Source: Nanobdellota archaeon
Lineage (GTDB): Archaea > Nanobdellota > Nanobdellia > Woesearchaeales > JAGLXL01
Direction: 5' to 3'
DNA length: 64,000 nt
Assembly: GCA_023132895.1 (NCBI GenBank)
Contig: JAGLXL010000004.1
Coordinates: 27,917 to 91,916 of the forward strand
The notes under the pieces are model-generated. The model did not search any database. It saw nothing but the letters and a program-made list of their open reading frames with translations, and was not told where the DNA came from. Position numbers and translations under genes: made by a program. This document shows, in pieces, positions 7,835 to 16,975 of the stretch (the stretch's first letter is position 1; every line of letters starts with the position of its first letter).

Positions 7835-9220
7835 TTATTTGATTCTCTTTTTTTTCTTTTTCCTCCTTTTTTTAGGTAATAAACAGAACAAAACATAGAC
7901 TAACATGCCCAAGGTAATCAAGATTAAAATAATCTTTGAATACAAGACTGTTTCGTCTGTTTCATCCACTTTTATTGCAGCGCTGAAATAGCCTGCGATG
8001 GTGTCCAACATTGTTGGGATGCTTTCAATCTCACTTAAGATCTCTTTTTCTACTTGTTCTTCAAGCTCTTCAACTGGTATTGCTTCTAATGGTTTGATTG
8101 TTTCCTCGGCTGGTGCAGGGATTTCAATGATTTCGTCATTTTCGCACATATAAGCAGAGTCAATTTCTTTCCTCTGCCACCTATCACAACCATCTATCCT
8201 GACACATTCCTGATACATGCGTGATCCGAGGCAGATTATTCCGCCGAAGCTGCACTCATCAACACATTCTGCTCTTCTGTAACCACCAGTTGATACAACA
8301 TCTTCAGTTTCTTGCTTAATTGCATAAGCACTTAAGGTTGTTGTCTCAATAGTAAAGGTCTTGTCGACCTTACTTTGAGTCGCACTCACTTCAACAAATG
8401 AACCTAAACAAGTTCTGGAAGTAAAGTTCCAGTCTGCACATTTGTAGAGTCCAAGATTGTTTTCATCGGTAGAGCTTGTTCCATTGTAATCTAAAGTCAG
8501 GGTAATGTTACTGAAGCTGCTGAAATTACTGTTTTCTACGGCATAAACAATTAGATAGCCGGTCAGGTCTGTTTTGTCTAATCCTAATGATTGACCATTG
8601 TCAGCTGAGATGTTGATATTGCTCAGCAATACTTGCAATGAATCATTATAGGCCTTAAACAAGACATCATAAGTCCAGCTGGCTATTTCATTGGAATAAC
8701 TGCCGTCTGTCTGTGTATCTGTTAAGATAACTGAACTATCATAGCTGGCTTGTATTTCTGAACTCAAACCGCTCAAGTTAGTATCATAGACACTTACATT
8801 CCACAACAGTCCTTCTCCGGCAATAAAGTAGTCACTTATTTCTACTGAATCACCACTGTTGGCATAGAAGGTGATGTTATATCTTCCAGCCAAGGAGGTA
8901 GTATAGTTGAAAGCTACATTATCAGTCAGAGTAATATTCTCTACTGAACTGTTTGGTAAAGTAATTGCAACCCAACTTTTTTGTGCGTTGTAAGTATCTA
9001 ATAACAGTTCTACATCAGTACTGTTAATCACAACTTTTGGACTTACAGAATATGACAAGATGTATGGAGTTTGTACTGGAATAGTAAAAGTTACTGGAGT
9101 TTGTGTTGATACTGTGGTCGCTGCATTAGCTAAAGCTGTAGCTAATAAAAAGAAAATAAGGAAGCTAACTAAAAACTTCCCTAGTTTTTTGCTCTTTCCG
9201 TTATTTCTTATTTCCAGCAC
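7835..9220 (-). CDS. Membrane-anchored cell-surface protein (461 aa)
   Basis: A signal/anchor helix lies at about residues 15-33 (FLVSFLIFFLLATALANAA), then a beta-rich extracellular region with many N-x-S/T sequons, a motif LYKCADWNFTSRTCLGSF near 255, a Cys-rich patch (ECVDECSFGGIICLGSRMYQEC), an acidic proline linker, a C-terminal membrane helix (about 430-450) and a lysine-rich tail. The LyKC-dWnf-x-C motif recurs in the 1456- and 1180-residue surface proteins of this window. The GTG start at 9220 follows GAGGT by 3 nt. It is the last gene of a minus-strand operon with the lipoproteins. A surface-layer or adhesive role is inferred from architecture. Confidence 0.75.
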   Translation of the reverse strand: MLEIRNNGKSKKLGKFLVSFLIFFLLATALANAATTVSTQTPVTFTIPVQTPYILSYSVSPKVVINSTDVELLLDTYNAQKSWVAITLPNSSVENITLTDNVAFNYTTSLAGRYNITFYANSGDSVEISDYFIAGEGLLWNVSVYDTNLSGLSSEIQASYDSSVILTDTQTDGSYSNEIASWTYDVLFKAYNDSLQVLLSNINISADNGQSLGLDKTDLTGYLIVYAVENSNFSSFSNITLTLDYNGTSSTDENNLGLYKCADWNFTSRTCLGSFVEVSATQSKVDKTFTIETTTLSAYAIKQETEDVVSTGGYRRAECVDECSFGGIICLGSRMYQECVRIDGCDRWQRKEIDSAYMCENDEIIEIPAPAEETIKPLEAIPVEELEEQVEKEILSEIESIPTMLDTIAGYFSAAIKVDETDETVLYSKIILILITLGMLVYVLFCLLPKKRRKKKKKRIK

Positions 9221-9241
9221 TTTACCTCGTCATACATCTTT

Positions 9242-9793
9242 TTAGCCATTCACTCCCCAACTTGTCAAGCTCTTTGTTGATGTGTCGCCTGTTGTACAGC
9301 TACTAAAGTCTGCTTTCAGATACCAATCCTGGGCAGCTGCAGCTGGCGTCATGTCTGTAGCTATTGTTGCGTTTCCTGTACTGTTAATTGGTGCTCCATT
9401 ATCTGCTCCGGCAAAGGTTGTTGCGCCGGTTAAGTTCATGCAAGATGGTATGTCGGTGTCCAAACTCATTGACAAATTCAGGTCCACTGTTCCAGTATTG
9501 TCATAACTGAAGATTGGTGTTCCGTCAGACTGGGCAGTTCCACCGCCGGCAACCTGCGGATTGGCATTGCTATTAGTTCCTGTTGTACTGTTGAACTCAA
9601 TTCCTGTTGTGGCTGCTCCGCCACCAACACCAGTTACTCCAGCTTGGCCAGGTAGAGTCAAGGTAAAGGCTACGACTGACCCGACATTGAACTGTACCTG
9701 TGTTGTGGTGTAGACTACAGTAGCAATAGCAGCTGGCAAAAGCAATAACAAAGCAGCTGCTAAGACCACTAACAATTTCTTGTTTCTTTTCAT
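9242..9793 (-). CDS. Small secreted surface protein with shared LPGQA domain
   Basis: A 183-residue protein with a signal peptide of about 24 residues (KRNKKLLVVLAAALLLLLP) and a Thr/Gly/Ala-rich mature part. FTLTLPGQA, then IFSYDNTGTVDLNLSMSL and DMTPAAAAQDWYLKADF, align with the C-terminal about 150 residues of the 1456-residue protein (FTVTLPGQAP, FFVYQNTGDVNLDIEIYL, LTPTSTQDVFFWGDF). No C-terminal membrane anchor is present, so it may be an assembling or secreted subunit. GGGGTG precedes the ATG. The gene overlaps an upstream 16-codon ORF by ATGA. Confidence 0.7.
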   Translation of the reverse strand: MKRNKKLLVVLAAALLLLLPAAIATVVYTTTQVQFNVGSVVAFTLTLPGQAGVTGVGGGAATTGIEFNSTTGTNSNANPQVAGGGTAQSDGTPIFSYDNTGTVDLNLSMSLDTDIPSCMNLTGATTFAGADNGAPINSTGNATIATDMTPAAAAQDWYLKADFSSCTTGDTSTKSLTSWGVNG

Positions 9794-9840
9794 TTAATTT
9801 CACCCCCATGTGTTTTTTTGAATTTCATTTCTTGTTTCAT
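9790..9840 (-). CDS. 16-residue leader ORF (MKQEMKFKKTHGGEIK)
   Basis: A short ORF follows the lipoprotein stop codon at once. It has a strong site (GAGGTGG, 6 nt before ATG at 9840) and its TGA overlaps the ATG of the 183-residue surface protein as ATGA. The spacing suggests translational coupling. The peptide is basic and hydrophilic and may matter only as a coupling device. Whether it is made is unproven. Confidence 0.45.
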   Translation of the reverse strand: MKQEMKFKKTHGGEIK

Positions 9841-9852
9841 TTTTTCCACCTC

Positions 9853-10374
9853 CTAAATGTCACCAATATCGGTGATCGTGATTTGGCCAACGGTCGGTTG
9901 GCTGGAAACTTTTGTTGCGTCAAAAACCAAGTAGTACAGACCTTCTTCTCCTTGGTTAACATCGACTGTGAAGGTTCTGCTGCTAGTGCAACAAGAAGTT
10001 CCTTGCTGTGTTGTGGCTTTGCTGATGGTATGAGCTCCGGTTTCTTTCCATTGTTCATATCGTTCCTGGCTGTAAACAACAAACTGGATATTGCTGTCAG
10101 TTTCAAAATGTATTTCATATCTTCCCACGGCCAGCTCTGTTGTTTTGACAGTTGGAAATTCTGTAAAACTAAACTGGCCGCTTTCATAGGCAGTTTGTCT
10201 TACAGGACTCACTACTGGTTGGGTTTGTTGTTGTGTTGCTGGCACTGGCTGTTGTGTCTGCTCTGGGGTTTGCTCTGGTGCCTGTTGTTTTGTTAATTTT
10301 TCTAATTCAGCACAGCCGCTGATTATTCCTCCAATTAGGATAATCAAGCAGAGTGCTAACATTTTCTTTTTCAT
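9853..10374 (-). CDS. Lipoprotein (173 aa)
   Basis: The N-terminus KKKMLALCLIILIGGIISGC is a lipoprotein signal with a lipobox-like IISGC, followed by a disordered Gln/Pro/Thr linker (PEQTPEQTQQPVPATQQQTQ) and a compact C-terminal beta domain with a Cys pair (SCCTS). The start is the ATG at 10374, preceded by AGAGGTGATAAA; a longer reading from 10401 would place this site inside the gene. It follows the 283-residue lipoprotein, whose TGA lies 16 nt upstream. The C-terminal domain resembles a surface beta-sandwich, but I cannot name a family. Confidence 0.7.
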   Translation of the reverse strand: MKKKMLALCLIILIGGIISGCAELEKLTKQQAPEQTPEQTQQPVPATQQQTQPVVSPVRQTAYESGQFSFTEFPTVKTTELAVGRYEIHFETDSNIQFVVYSQERYEQWKETGAHTISKATTQQGTSCCTSSRTFTVDVNQGEEGLYYLVFDATKVSSQPTVGQITITDIGDI

Positions 10375-10390
10375 TTTATCACCTCTTTTT

Positions 10391-11242
10391 TCATGTTTCA
10401 ACCACCGTGATAAAGGCCTGGTGGTATGGCCTGCTGATTTTGGTCATACTTCCTTCAACATACAAGTTCAGATACTGATTGAGCCATTGCCGTGAATACT
10501 CTTCTGGAACTTGGCCAGTATCCAAGGCGATGATATAGTTCCCTGGAGGAGTATCTTCCAAGGCTGTCACTAACACTTTGACCTTGCTGATTCCTTCCCT
10601 CCTGAAAATTGGGAAATTAGGTTCCAGAACGAATGGATTTGGTGCAACTTCTACTGTGAAATACTGAGCTGCCTCGGTTCCATTCTGTGTTACTGACTTT
10701 GAACCATCAAGCAAAGAAGCTCCGGTTGTGATGGTAGCTTCACTTGGGAACAAGGTTTCAAGCCAGATTCCCTGATAAGTTTCAACCAAATAACTACTTC
10801 TCATAAAAAAGTAAAATTCCAAGGTTTCTCCTGGCACTAAAGTTGAAACTGTATCAGCAGGATAAGTTGCATAGCCATAGGCTCCCCACCTGTTGACAGG
10901 CGGATTTTGCAGCAAAGGCAATCCAATCTCTTCAAAATTCGGGAAAAACTCTGGCTGCATCCAGTATTTTTCCTCTATTTCTCCTAAGTTAACGATTCTG
11001 CCAGATCTGACCACAGATCTCATCTGGTAAAAATCCTCAGGAAATTCAGGCAAGAGGGCGAACATTTCCCTGGGCAGATAATCTGGCCTGATCGAAACGC
11101 CGGAAATTGAATCATTACTCAAGGCGGTTCCTATTCTTTCCTCTAATTCTGGACTGTAGGGTTTTGGTTCTTCTTCAATACAACCGGTTGCTGCTAACAA
11201 AACCGCTACCAAAACAAAAGCTGCTATTATTTGTCGCTTCAT
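10391..11242 (-). CDS. Lipoprotein (283 aa)
   Basis: The signal peptide RQIIAAFVLVAVLLAATGC has a lipobox ending at Cys21 and is followed by an acidic/proline linker and a beta-rich domain with segments such as ETLEFYFFMRSSYLVETYQGIW and NYIIALDTGQVPEEY. These are typical of archaeal Ig-like ectodomains that bind or position surface polymers. The start overlaps the stop of the HTH regulator by ATGA, so the regulator, the two lipoproteins and the surface proteins downstream form one operon. Confidence 0.72.
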   Translation of the reverse strand: MKRQIIAAFVLVAVLLAATGCIEEEPKPYSPELEERIGTALSNDSISGVSIRPDYLPREMFALLPEFPEDFYQMRSVVRSGRIVNLGEIEEKYWMQPEFFPNFEEIGLPLLQNPPVNRWGAYGYATYPADTVSTLVPGETLEFYFFMRSSYLVETYQGIWLETLFPSEATITTGASLLDGSKSVTQNGTEAAQYFTVEVAPNPFVLEPNFPIFRREGISKVKVLVTALEDTPPGNYIIALDTGQVPEEYSRQWLNQYLNLYVEGSMTKISRPYHQAFITVVET

Positions 11243-11787
11243 TTTTTTACCTCCAATTTTTTCTTAGCTCTGGTAAGAGCTGTGTAGATTGTACTCGGGG
11301 ATTTGCTCAAGAGTCGAGAAATTTCTTTAATCTCGATTCTTTCTGTTTCTTTTAGGTAGAAAACAACTGCCTCTAACATCGATACTTGTCTGTTTTTCAG
11401 AATTTTTACAGGGATTTGCACAACAGACTTAACAATTCTAAAAGAAGCTGGTTGTTTTTTTCTGGCTCTGGCATAACTGCCCCAAATACCGCGCTCATCA
11501 CGTCCGAGAGACAAGGCAATTTGCCTCAATCTCATTTCGGCGTTTTCTTTTAAGTATTTAACCACAGCTTCAGCCGGGCTTAATTTTTCTGAGAAGATTT
11601 CTACTGGAACATTATCTCCAGGGATCTTCAGCAGTTCTTCTCGAGAAACATCATGTTCTTGTAGTTTGTCAACAATCTTTTCATGAAGTTTTAACAGGGA
11701 TTCTTTATTTAAGGAAGACAAAATGAGATCGTCTGTAGAAATATTCGTGCTAGTGTCTTCTCTTGTAGACTTTTTTGTTTTGTGCAC
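11239..11787 (-). CDS. Tandem helix-turn-helix regulator of surface operon
   Basis: Two similar HTH units are visible: AVVKYLKENAEMRLRQIALS followed by LGRDERGIWGSYARARKK, and AVVFYLKETERIEIKEISRL followed by LSKSPSTIYTALTRAKKK. Both resemble sigma-region-4-like HTH repeats found in DPANN proteins. The open frame could begin at 11874, but a TATA box (11825-11834, tatataaata) lies inside that extension. The GTG at 11787, preceded by AGGGGT, is the likely start and gives 182 residues. It is first in the operon with the lipoproteins and surface genes, so it may regulate its own operon. Confidence 0.75.
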   Translation of the reverse strand: MHKTKKSTREDTSTNISTDDLILSSLNKESLLKLHEKIVDKLQEHDVSREELLKIPGDNVPVEIFSEKLSPAEAVVKYLKENAEMRLRQIALSLGRDERGIWGSYARARKKQPASFRIVKSVVQIPVKILKNRQVSMLEAVVFYLKETERIEIKEISRLLSKSPSTIYTALTRAKKKLEVKK

Positions 11788-11824
11788 AATAAACCCCTGA
11801 TAAGTACTTGGAATGTAGTGTGGG

Positions 11825-11834
11825 TATATAAATA
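11825..11834 (-). promoter_or_regulatory. TATA box of regulator/lipoprotein operon
   Basis: The minus-strand tatttatata lies about 43 bp before the GTG start at 11787, giving an expected transcript start near 11803 and a short leader with an AGGGGT ribosome binding site. Confidence 0.55.
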
Positions 11835-11952
11835 TTACTCTCTTTGTAAACTTTTGATACTTTTTATGTAGCAATAATACTTTGTATGTAGAATTAAGTT
11901 AAAAAGAGAGGTTTTTGAGAAATTTTAAGAAAAATAGAAAAAATTCAAGAAG

Positions 11953-14900
11953 TTAAGTGCTTTCGTTGCCTTTGGTGGTCAATGTTCTAATGGTATTGTC
12001 ATCAGGGTATGCATTGATGAAATCTCCCCAGAAGAAAACATCTTGTGTTGATGTTGGAGTTAGATCTGAAACTGCGGCAGTGGGAGTAGTTGTTACCTTT
12101 GTTGAAGTGCCGGCATTGTAGACTGTGTTGTAAGTTAAATTAAACATTGACGGCAGGGATTCGTTGAGATATATTTCAATATCTAAATTGACATCGCCAG
12201 TGTTTTGATAGACAAAGAATGGCAAGGTTGAATTTTGACAATTACTGGTGGCACCGACACAAGGATTGACGTCTGCCAAAGTGTTTGAAACTGGCGAATC
12301 AAAATACATGACACCAGTAAGGTTTCCAGTTGAATTAGCAATGACTGGGGCCTGGCCTGGGAGAGTAACGGTGAAACCAATTGTTCCGCAGGCATCTGTG
12401 CTTGTTATGTTAATCACATTAGTATCATTAACATTTCCACTGTGATCTTTAGTGTGCACAGTAATATTATGAATTGTTCCACAAGATAATCCAGTTGCAT
12501 TGAAAGAGCTGTTTGTGGTATTGGCTGTGTTGGTTCCATCAATGTAGATGATGGAGGCATTGAAATCATTATCTGTTGGATTGGTCCAGTTCCAATAGAC
12601 CCAGTTTCTTCCTTGTGATAAGTTTTCCAGATTGGTGACTGAAGATGGTGGGGTTATGTCTATAATTGTCAAGCTTGAGGAATTAACCCAACTGCTGTAG
12701 TTTTCACCATCATACAATCTCATCCCGCATTTCCAGTTATCCCCTACTGAAGTATTTCCTGAATTAAGAATAGCTGAAAACAAACTTCCACTTGTATAGC
12801 TGTTATTATAATCAAAAGTTAAATTTAAAATACCCCCTTGATACCATTCCACTGTTACATTTAAGCTGTCTCCATCAGTGTCTGTGATAACAGATGAACA
12901 ATTCAAGTCTGAGGTTGTTAAATTAGTGCCGTCTAATGATTCTAATAAAGGTGAAGGATTATCAGGAGGGTTGTTTGCCTCTTGATAATCCACATAAAGA
13001 TAAACATAATCTAAATTAATATTTTCTGGACCTTTGTCGTCGTTATTTTTGATATATAGCCAGATACCATTACTTAATTGAGTTGGAGTAATGCTATTAC
13101 ATGAAATGGAATTTCTGGTTTCTGAACCATCTTCTGGAGCTGGATTAATTGAACAGATAGTATTACCATCTCTAGCGTCTTTGACATGGATTTCCCAGGT
13201 TCCAGAAAGAGTGCCCCAGGAATCATAATACAAGGTGGCTGAAGTAACACTTTCTACACTGCTTAAGGTCTGGAAAGGAGCGTCTATGTGTGCGTTCTTG
13301 GTAAGAGTATCACTAGTGCCTCCGTCTGAAGATATGGCATTGAAGCAAGTAGCATCATTGACATCATTCACATCACAAGATGTGACTGTAAGATTTGAGA
13401 CTGGATCGACAATATGGTCAAATTCAAGATAGGCATTGGGGTTGCTGCTGACAACTTTTAAATCAAAAGTGTCATGGTTGCCACTCATGCCAGTTAAAAA
13501 AACCTTGTAATAACCTTCATCTGTTATTATTGGGAAGTCTGTGATTTTTTCTGAGCTGTTATAAGTATAAACTTCGATATAGGTGTTCAAACTTTGGTTG
13601 TTTCTAACATAAAGAGTGATGTCGTTTTGAGAGATCAAACTTTGGCTGAAAGTCACCCTAACATATTCATCATCGTCAATCGGCCCTGACCAGACACTAT
13701 CCAAAGCCTTTACTTCGTCATAAATATCAGCAATAAAATCTTTATTTGTATCTAAATGCTGTGCTGCCGTGATATTAATTTCACCAAATCCTGGGTCTTC
13801 TGCTGTCAAAACAAAAGTATAGTCCTGGCCCGGTGTTAAATCTGATTTGAATAAAGTCCAGCTGCCAAAACAAGTTTGGGTTGTAAAATTCCAATCTTTA
13901 CATTTATACAAGGCTGTTCCTTTAGCTGTTACTGTGACTGTGGCGTTGGTGAAATTAAACCTAGTTGGGTCAATGGCATAAACTTCAATATAATTGCCAA
14001 ATTCAGGAACGTCATCAATATCAATGAATTCTGTTAAATCAGAATCAATTTCAACATCATGGACTTCAATAGATTTAATGGGATGGTCTTGTGGACTCAT
14101 CTTAACTTTGTATTTTCCTTCCTTAACATTAGTTTTCAATGATTTCTCCTCATCTTTAGCTTTTCCTTTGCCGCCTTTATTTAAATTGGCTCTTTTGCTG
14201 TGCTCGACTTCTTCTGTATCAACATCTTCAAATTCAACCAAAACATCAACTGGGTTGCCTTCATGATCCAAAACATCGGCATTGAAATCAAATTCCCTTT
14301 GCACACCAAAAGCAATGATTTCTGTTTGGGAGCCGACTTTGATTCTAAAATATTCATTATTCCAGCCTGGCACATTCAAAGTTACATTTTCCCCAGCAAG
14401 GCTTGTTTCCTGGCTTAAGGTGTAATTAATCTCTCCAGTGATAAAAATCGGCAGCTCTCTATCAGCATCATGATGGAATACTACAACTAAACTATTTTCA
14501 ATAATTTCTGTTGAGTCAATGACAACTTCATAAGTCGGGTCGTCTTTGATTTTGGTATAAGTAATATTAGTAATATTTTCCAAGCTTTCAATCCAAGCAA
14601 TACTGCTGGAATTAATTTCTATTGAGTAAGATTCGTTAATAATTAGGTTTTGAATCAATTCAAATTCATTGTTACATCTTTGCCTTTTAAAGTTCCAATC
14701 AGTACATTGGTACAAATTATTTCCTTTAGCTAGTATTCTGATTTCACCTGATTCATAATCAATTAAAGAATTGATGGCATAACTCTGGACAATATCAACA
14801 ATTGGTAAATCTTCATCTAATTGTATTATTTCATCTGTCTCTTCATTAAAATTAACTCCATCTAGATCTAAAGTTTTGATGGTATGGTTTGTAGGCTCAA

Positions 14901-16323
14901 TTTCTAAATTATAGTTTCCTTTTTCTAAACTTATAATGTCTCCAGAATTAATTGTTCCATTCACACCTTCAATTTCAATTTCAGTTGGAATTAAATTATC
15001 ATCATAGTCTAAAATATTGAATTCAATTTCAATCGGTAGTTCAGTTAAATTTTCGGCGATGTAATAAACATTATCGATTATCAATTCTCCAGAATCAATT
15101 TCAAAAACTAATTTGTAATTTGTTTGATTAAAACCACTTGGCAGCAAACAAGTTTCGGCACAGATATCTTCAAATTCAATTATGGTCATATTTTCTAGAG
15201 TGACATTAATTTCTTCTTCGGTGATATTAACTTCAGTCACATTTATTTCTGTGACATTAATCTCGGTGACATTAATTTCCTCAGTGATATTTTCAATTAT
15301 TTCTTCAGTAATATTCACTTCTTCTGTGATGTTAATTTCTTCTTCAATTTCCTCTGTTACATTCTCAGGAATTTCTTCAGGAACTTCGATTTCTTCAGTT
15401 ATATTTTCTTCTTCCTCAGGGATTTCCTCTTCTGGGATTTCTTCTGCTGGTCCTTCTTCAACCTCTTCTTCAACTTCCTCTTCTTCCTCTGCCGGAGCTT
15501 CTTCTTCTACTTCTGGAATCTCTTCTTCAGGTTCCTCCTCTTCTTCTTCTTCTGGTATTTCTTCTTCTGGCTCTTCAACAACTTCCTCTTCTTCAGGTTC
15601 TTCTTCCTCAGCCGGGGCCTCCCCTTCTGTTGGAGCTCCTTCTTCTACTTCTTCAGCAGGCGCTTCTTCGCTAGGTGCTTCTTCACTTTCTCCACCTGCA
15701 TCTCCTTCACCACCTGCATCTCCGCTACTTGCTTCTCCACTACTATCACCTTCACCAGAGTCGCCTCCGGAATCACTACTATCAGCACTAGTTGCTTCTC
15801 CGCCACTATCTCCTGAATCTCCTCCACTATCGCTGCCACTGTCACCGCCACTATCTCCACCGCCTGAGTCTCCACCTCCACTGTCGCCTCCTCCTGAATC
15901 ACCGCCATCACTATCTCCACCACTATCACCATCATCAGCTGCAATTGCATAACCTGTAATACTGGTTATACCTTCTTCAACAATAGCATCTTTATCTAAA
16001 ATTAGATGTCTTTGGCCTTTACTATCTTCTAAATAAATATTAATATCCCCATTGCCTTGATAACGGCCAGTTAATTTCACTGCTTTTAATTCAAATACTT
16101 GAGGATACTCTTCTAACTCCCATTCAAATTCCTGGTTTGTATTAATCTCTAAATCTAAATCCTGTTTGTATCCAATTAAATCTTCTTCTCCTAAAAATAA
16201 ACCAGTAATTATTCCTGATTGAAATAAATAAAAACCAAGAGCAATAGCTAGGAGCACTAAAGCTATCAAAACAAATTCCTTTATTTTTCTCTTTCCTCTT
16301 TTTTTGTCTCTTTTTTTCTTCAT
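11953..16323 (-). CDS. Giant anchored surface protein (1456 aa)
   Basis: Type II-like anchor: a lysine-rich cytoplasmic start (about 1-17), a membrane helix at about 18-40, then an N-terminal domain (IGYKQDLDLEINTNQEFEW... GQRHLILDK) shared with the two upstream surface proteins. Residues about 125-208 are Ser/Gly/Asp repeats and about 211-375 Glu/Pro/Ile/Asn repeats. Several Ig-like domains follow, with two LYxCxDWNF motifs (near 534 and 815), a fibronectin-like segment (near 1235) and a C-terminal domain homologous to the secreted 183-residue protein. Sequons are numerous. It lacks a C-terminal anchor. It is last in an operon with the 207- and 1180-residue paralogs. An S-layer or adhesin role is inferred. 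Confidence 0.75.
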   Translation of the reverse strand: MKKKRDKKRGKRKIKEFVLIALVLLAIALGFYLFQSGIITGLFLGEEDLIGYKQDLDLEINTNQEFEWELEEYPQVFELKAVKLTGRYQGNGDINIYLEDSKGQRHLILDKDAIVEEGITSITGYAIAADDGDSGGDSDGGDSGGGDSGGGDSGGGDSGGDSGSDSGGDSGDSGGEATSADSSDSGGDSGEGDSSGEASSGDAGGEGDAGGESEEAPSEEAPAEEVEEGAPTEGEAPAEEEEPEEEEVVEEPEEEIPEEEEEEEPEEEIPEVEEEAPAEEEEEVEEEVEEGPAEEIPEEEIPEEEENITEEIEVPEEIPENVTEEIEEEINITEEVNITEEIIENITEEINVTEINVTEINVTEVNITEEEINVTLENMTIIEFEDICAETCLLPSGFNQTNYKLVFEIDSGELIIDNVYYIAENLTELPIEIEFNILDYDDNLIPTEIEIEGVNGTINSGDIISLEKGNYNLEIEPTNHTIKTLDLDGVNFNEETDEIIQLDEDLPIVDIVQSYAINSLIDYESGEIRILAKGNNLYQCTDWNFKRQRCNNEFELIQNLIINESYSIEINSSSIAWIESLENITNITYTKIKDDPTYEVVIDSTEIIENSLVVVFHHDADRELPIFITGEINYTLSQETSLAGENVTLNVPGWNNEYFRIKVGSQTEIIAFGVQREFDFNADVLDHEGNPVDVLVEFEDVDTEEVEHSKRANLNKGGKGKAKDEEKSLKTNVKEGKYKVKMSPQDHPIKSIEVHDVEIDSDLTEFIDIDDVPEFGNYIEVYAIDPTRFNFTNATVTVTAKGTALYKCKDWNFTTQTCFGSWTLFKSDLTPGQDYTFVLTAEDPGFGEINITAAQHLDTNKDFIADIYDEVKALDSVWSGPIDDDEYVRVTFSQSLISQNDITLYVRNNQSLNTYIEVYTYNSSEKITDFPIITDEGYYKVFLTGMSGNHDTFDLKVVSSNPNAYLEFDHIVDPVSNLTVTSCDVNDVNDATCFNAISSDGGTSDTLTKNAHIDAPFQTLSSVESVTSATLYYDSWGTLSGTWEIHVKDARDGNTICSINPAPEDGSETRNSISCNSITPTQLSNGIWLYIKNNDDKGPENINLDYVYLYVDYQEANNPPDNPSPLLESLDGTNLTTSDLNCSSVITDTDGDSLNVTVEWYQGGILNLTFDYNNSYTSGSLFSAILNSGNTSVGDNWKCGMRLYDGENYSSWVNSSSLTIIDITPPSSVTNLENLSQGRNWVYWNWTNPTDNDFNASIIYIDGTNTANTTNSSFNATGLSCGTIHNITVHTKDHSGNVNDTNVINITSTDACGTIGFTVTLPGQAPVIANSTGNLTGVMYFDSPVSNTLADVNPCVGATSNCQNSTLPFFVYQNTGDVNLDIEIYLNESLPSMFNLTYNTVYNAGTSTKVTTTPTAAVSDLTPTSTQDVFFWGDFINAYPDDNTIRTLTTKGNEST
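15200..15950. repeat. Low-complexity coding repeat (GGDSGGD and EEEP/NITEE)
   Basis: Within the 1456-residue protein the DNA is built of short repeats encoding SGGDSGG (about 15700-15950), then EEEIPEEE/APAEEE (about 15400-15690), then NITEE/INVTE units (about 15190-15400) with repeated N-glycosylation sequons. It probably forms a flexible, acidic, glycosylated stalk. Such tracts change length easily by slippage. The antisense frame is open only because of this composition. Confidence 0.8.
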
Positions 16324-16345
16324 CCTGACACTCTTTTTTGTTTAC

Positions 16346-16969
16346 TTATTCTCCAACAACAGTCAAAACCACCTCTTCAAGTTTTAAACAAGTACCTTCT
16401 TCCAAAAGCACAATCAATTTGTATTCTTTTTCTGGATTAACTTCCATTTTAATGAAGCAAGTTTCCTGGCAGGCTTCTTCAAATGGACCATTTTTGACTT
16501 GTTTGCCTGATTTGTCGAATTCTACATACTCTTCAAAACCGTCAAGCTGGGTAATTTCTAGAATCTTTTCACCAGTATAGTGGGTTCCTGCAAATGAGCC
16601 GCCAATAGCCATGCCAGTCACTAAACCTAATCCTTTTTTGGGTTTTTCCAGGTTCTCATAAACTAACAACCTTTGCCCTTCCATGTTGTCTAAATAAATT
16701 TTGGCTGCCCCTTCGACTTCGCCAGTTAATTTAAATGAAGTGACTTCAACTAGTTCTGGTGCTGAAATCAAAAATATAGTGCTTTTATCCAAAACTAAAT
16801 CAAGGTTTTGGCTATAAGTGCCGGCTGAAACAAAACCAGTTATGGTCGGCCTAAAAAAAGATAATATTATCACCAAGGATAAGACAATGGCGACAGTAAG
16901 TTCGATCTGATGCCAGGTATGTTTGTTTTTTAATTTACTTTCTTTAGATTTTAATTTTTTTGATTTCAT
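16346..16969 (-). CDS. Anchored surface protein, N-terminal domain only (207 aa)
   Basis: A lysine-rich start, a membrane helix at about 24-45 (LTVAIVLSLVIILSFF) and an ectodomain (TYSQNLDLVLDKSTIFLIS... SFKLTGEVEGAAKIYLDNMEGQRLLVY... GLVTGMAIGG) that matches the N-terminal module of the 1456- and 1180-residue proteins, ending with a two-Cys segment (EEACQETCFIKME) also present in them. It thus looks like a single-module paralog. AAGGTG precedes the ATG; the upstream gene's TGA is part of that site. Partner in surface assembly is inferred. Confidence 0.7.
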   Translation of the reverse strand: MKSKKLKSKESKLKNKHTWHQIELTVAIVLSLVIILSFFRPTITGFVSAGTYSQNLDLVLDKSTIFLISAPELVEVTSFKLTGEVEGAAKIYLDNMEGQRLLVYENLEKPKKGLGLVTGMAIGGSFAGTHYTGEKILEITQLDGFEEYVEFDKSGKQVKNGPFEEACQETCFIKMEVNPEKEYKLIVLLEEGTCLKLEEVVLTVVGE

Positions 16970-16975
16970 TTTTTT

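Noticed and set aside
9808..10296. 162-codon plus-strand ORF with Cys/Leu-rich end
   Set aside because: It is antisense to a lipoprotein gene that has a clear signal peptide and ribosome binding site; the Leu/Cys text mirrors the Gln/Thr linker.
15182..15952. 256-codon plus-strand ORF rich in Ser/Pro
   Set aside because: It is antisense to the low-complexity Gly/Ser/Asp and Glu repeats of the 1456-residue protein; the composition explains the open frame and there is no promoter or ribosome binding site.
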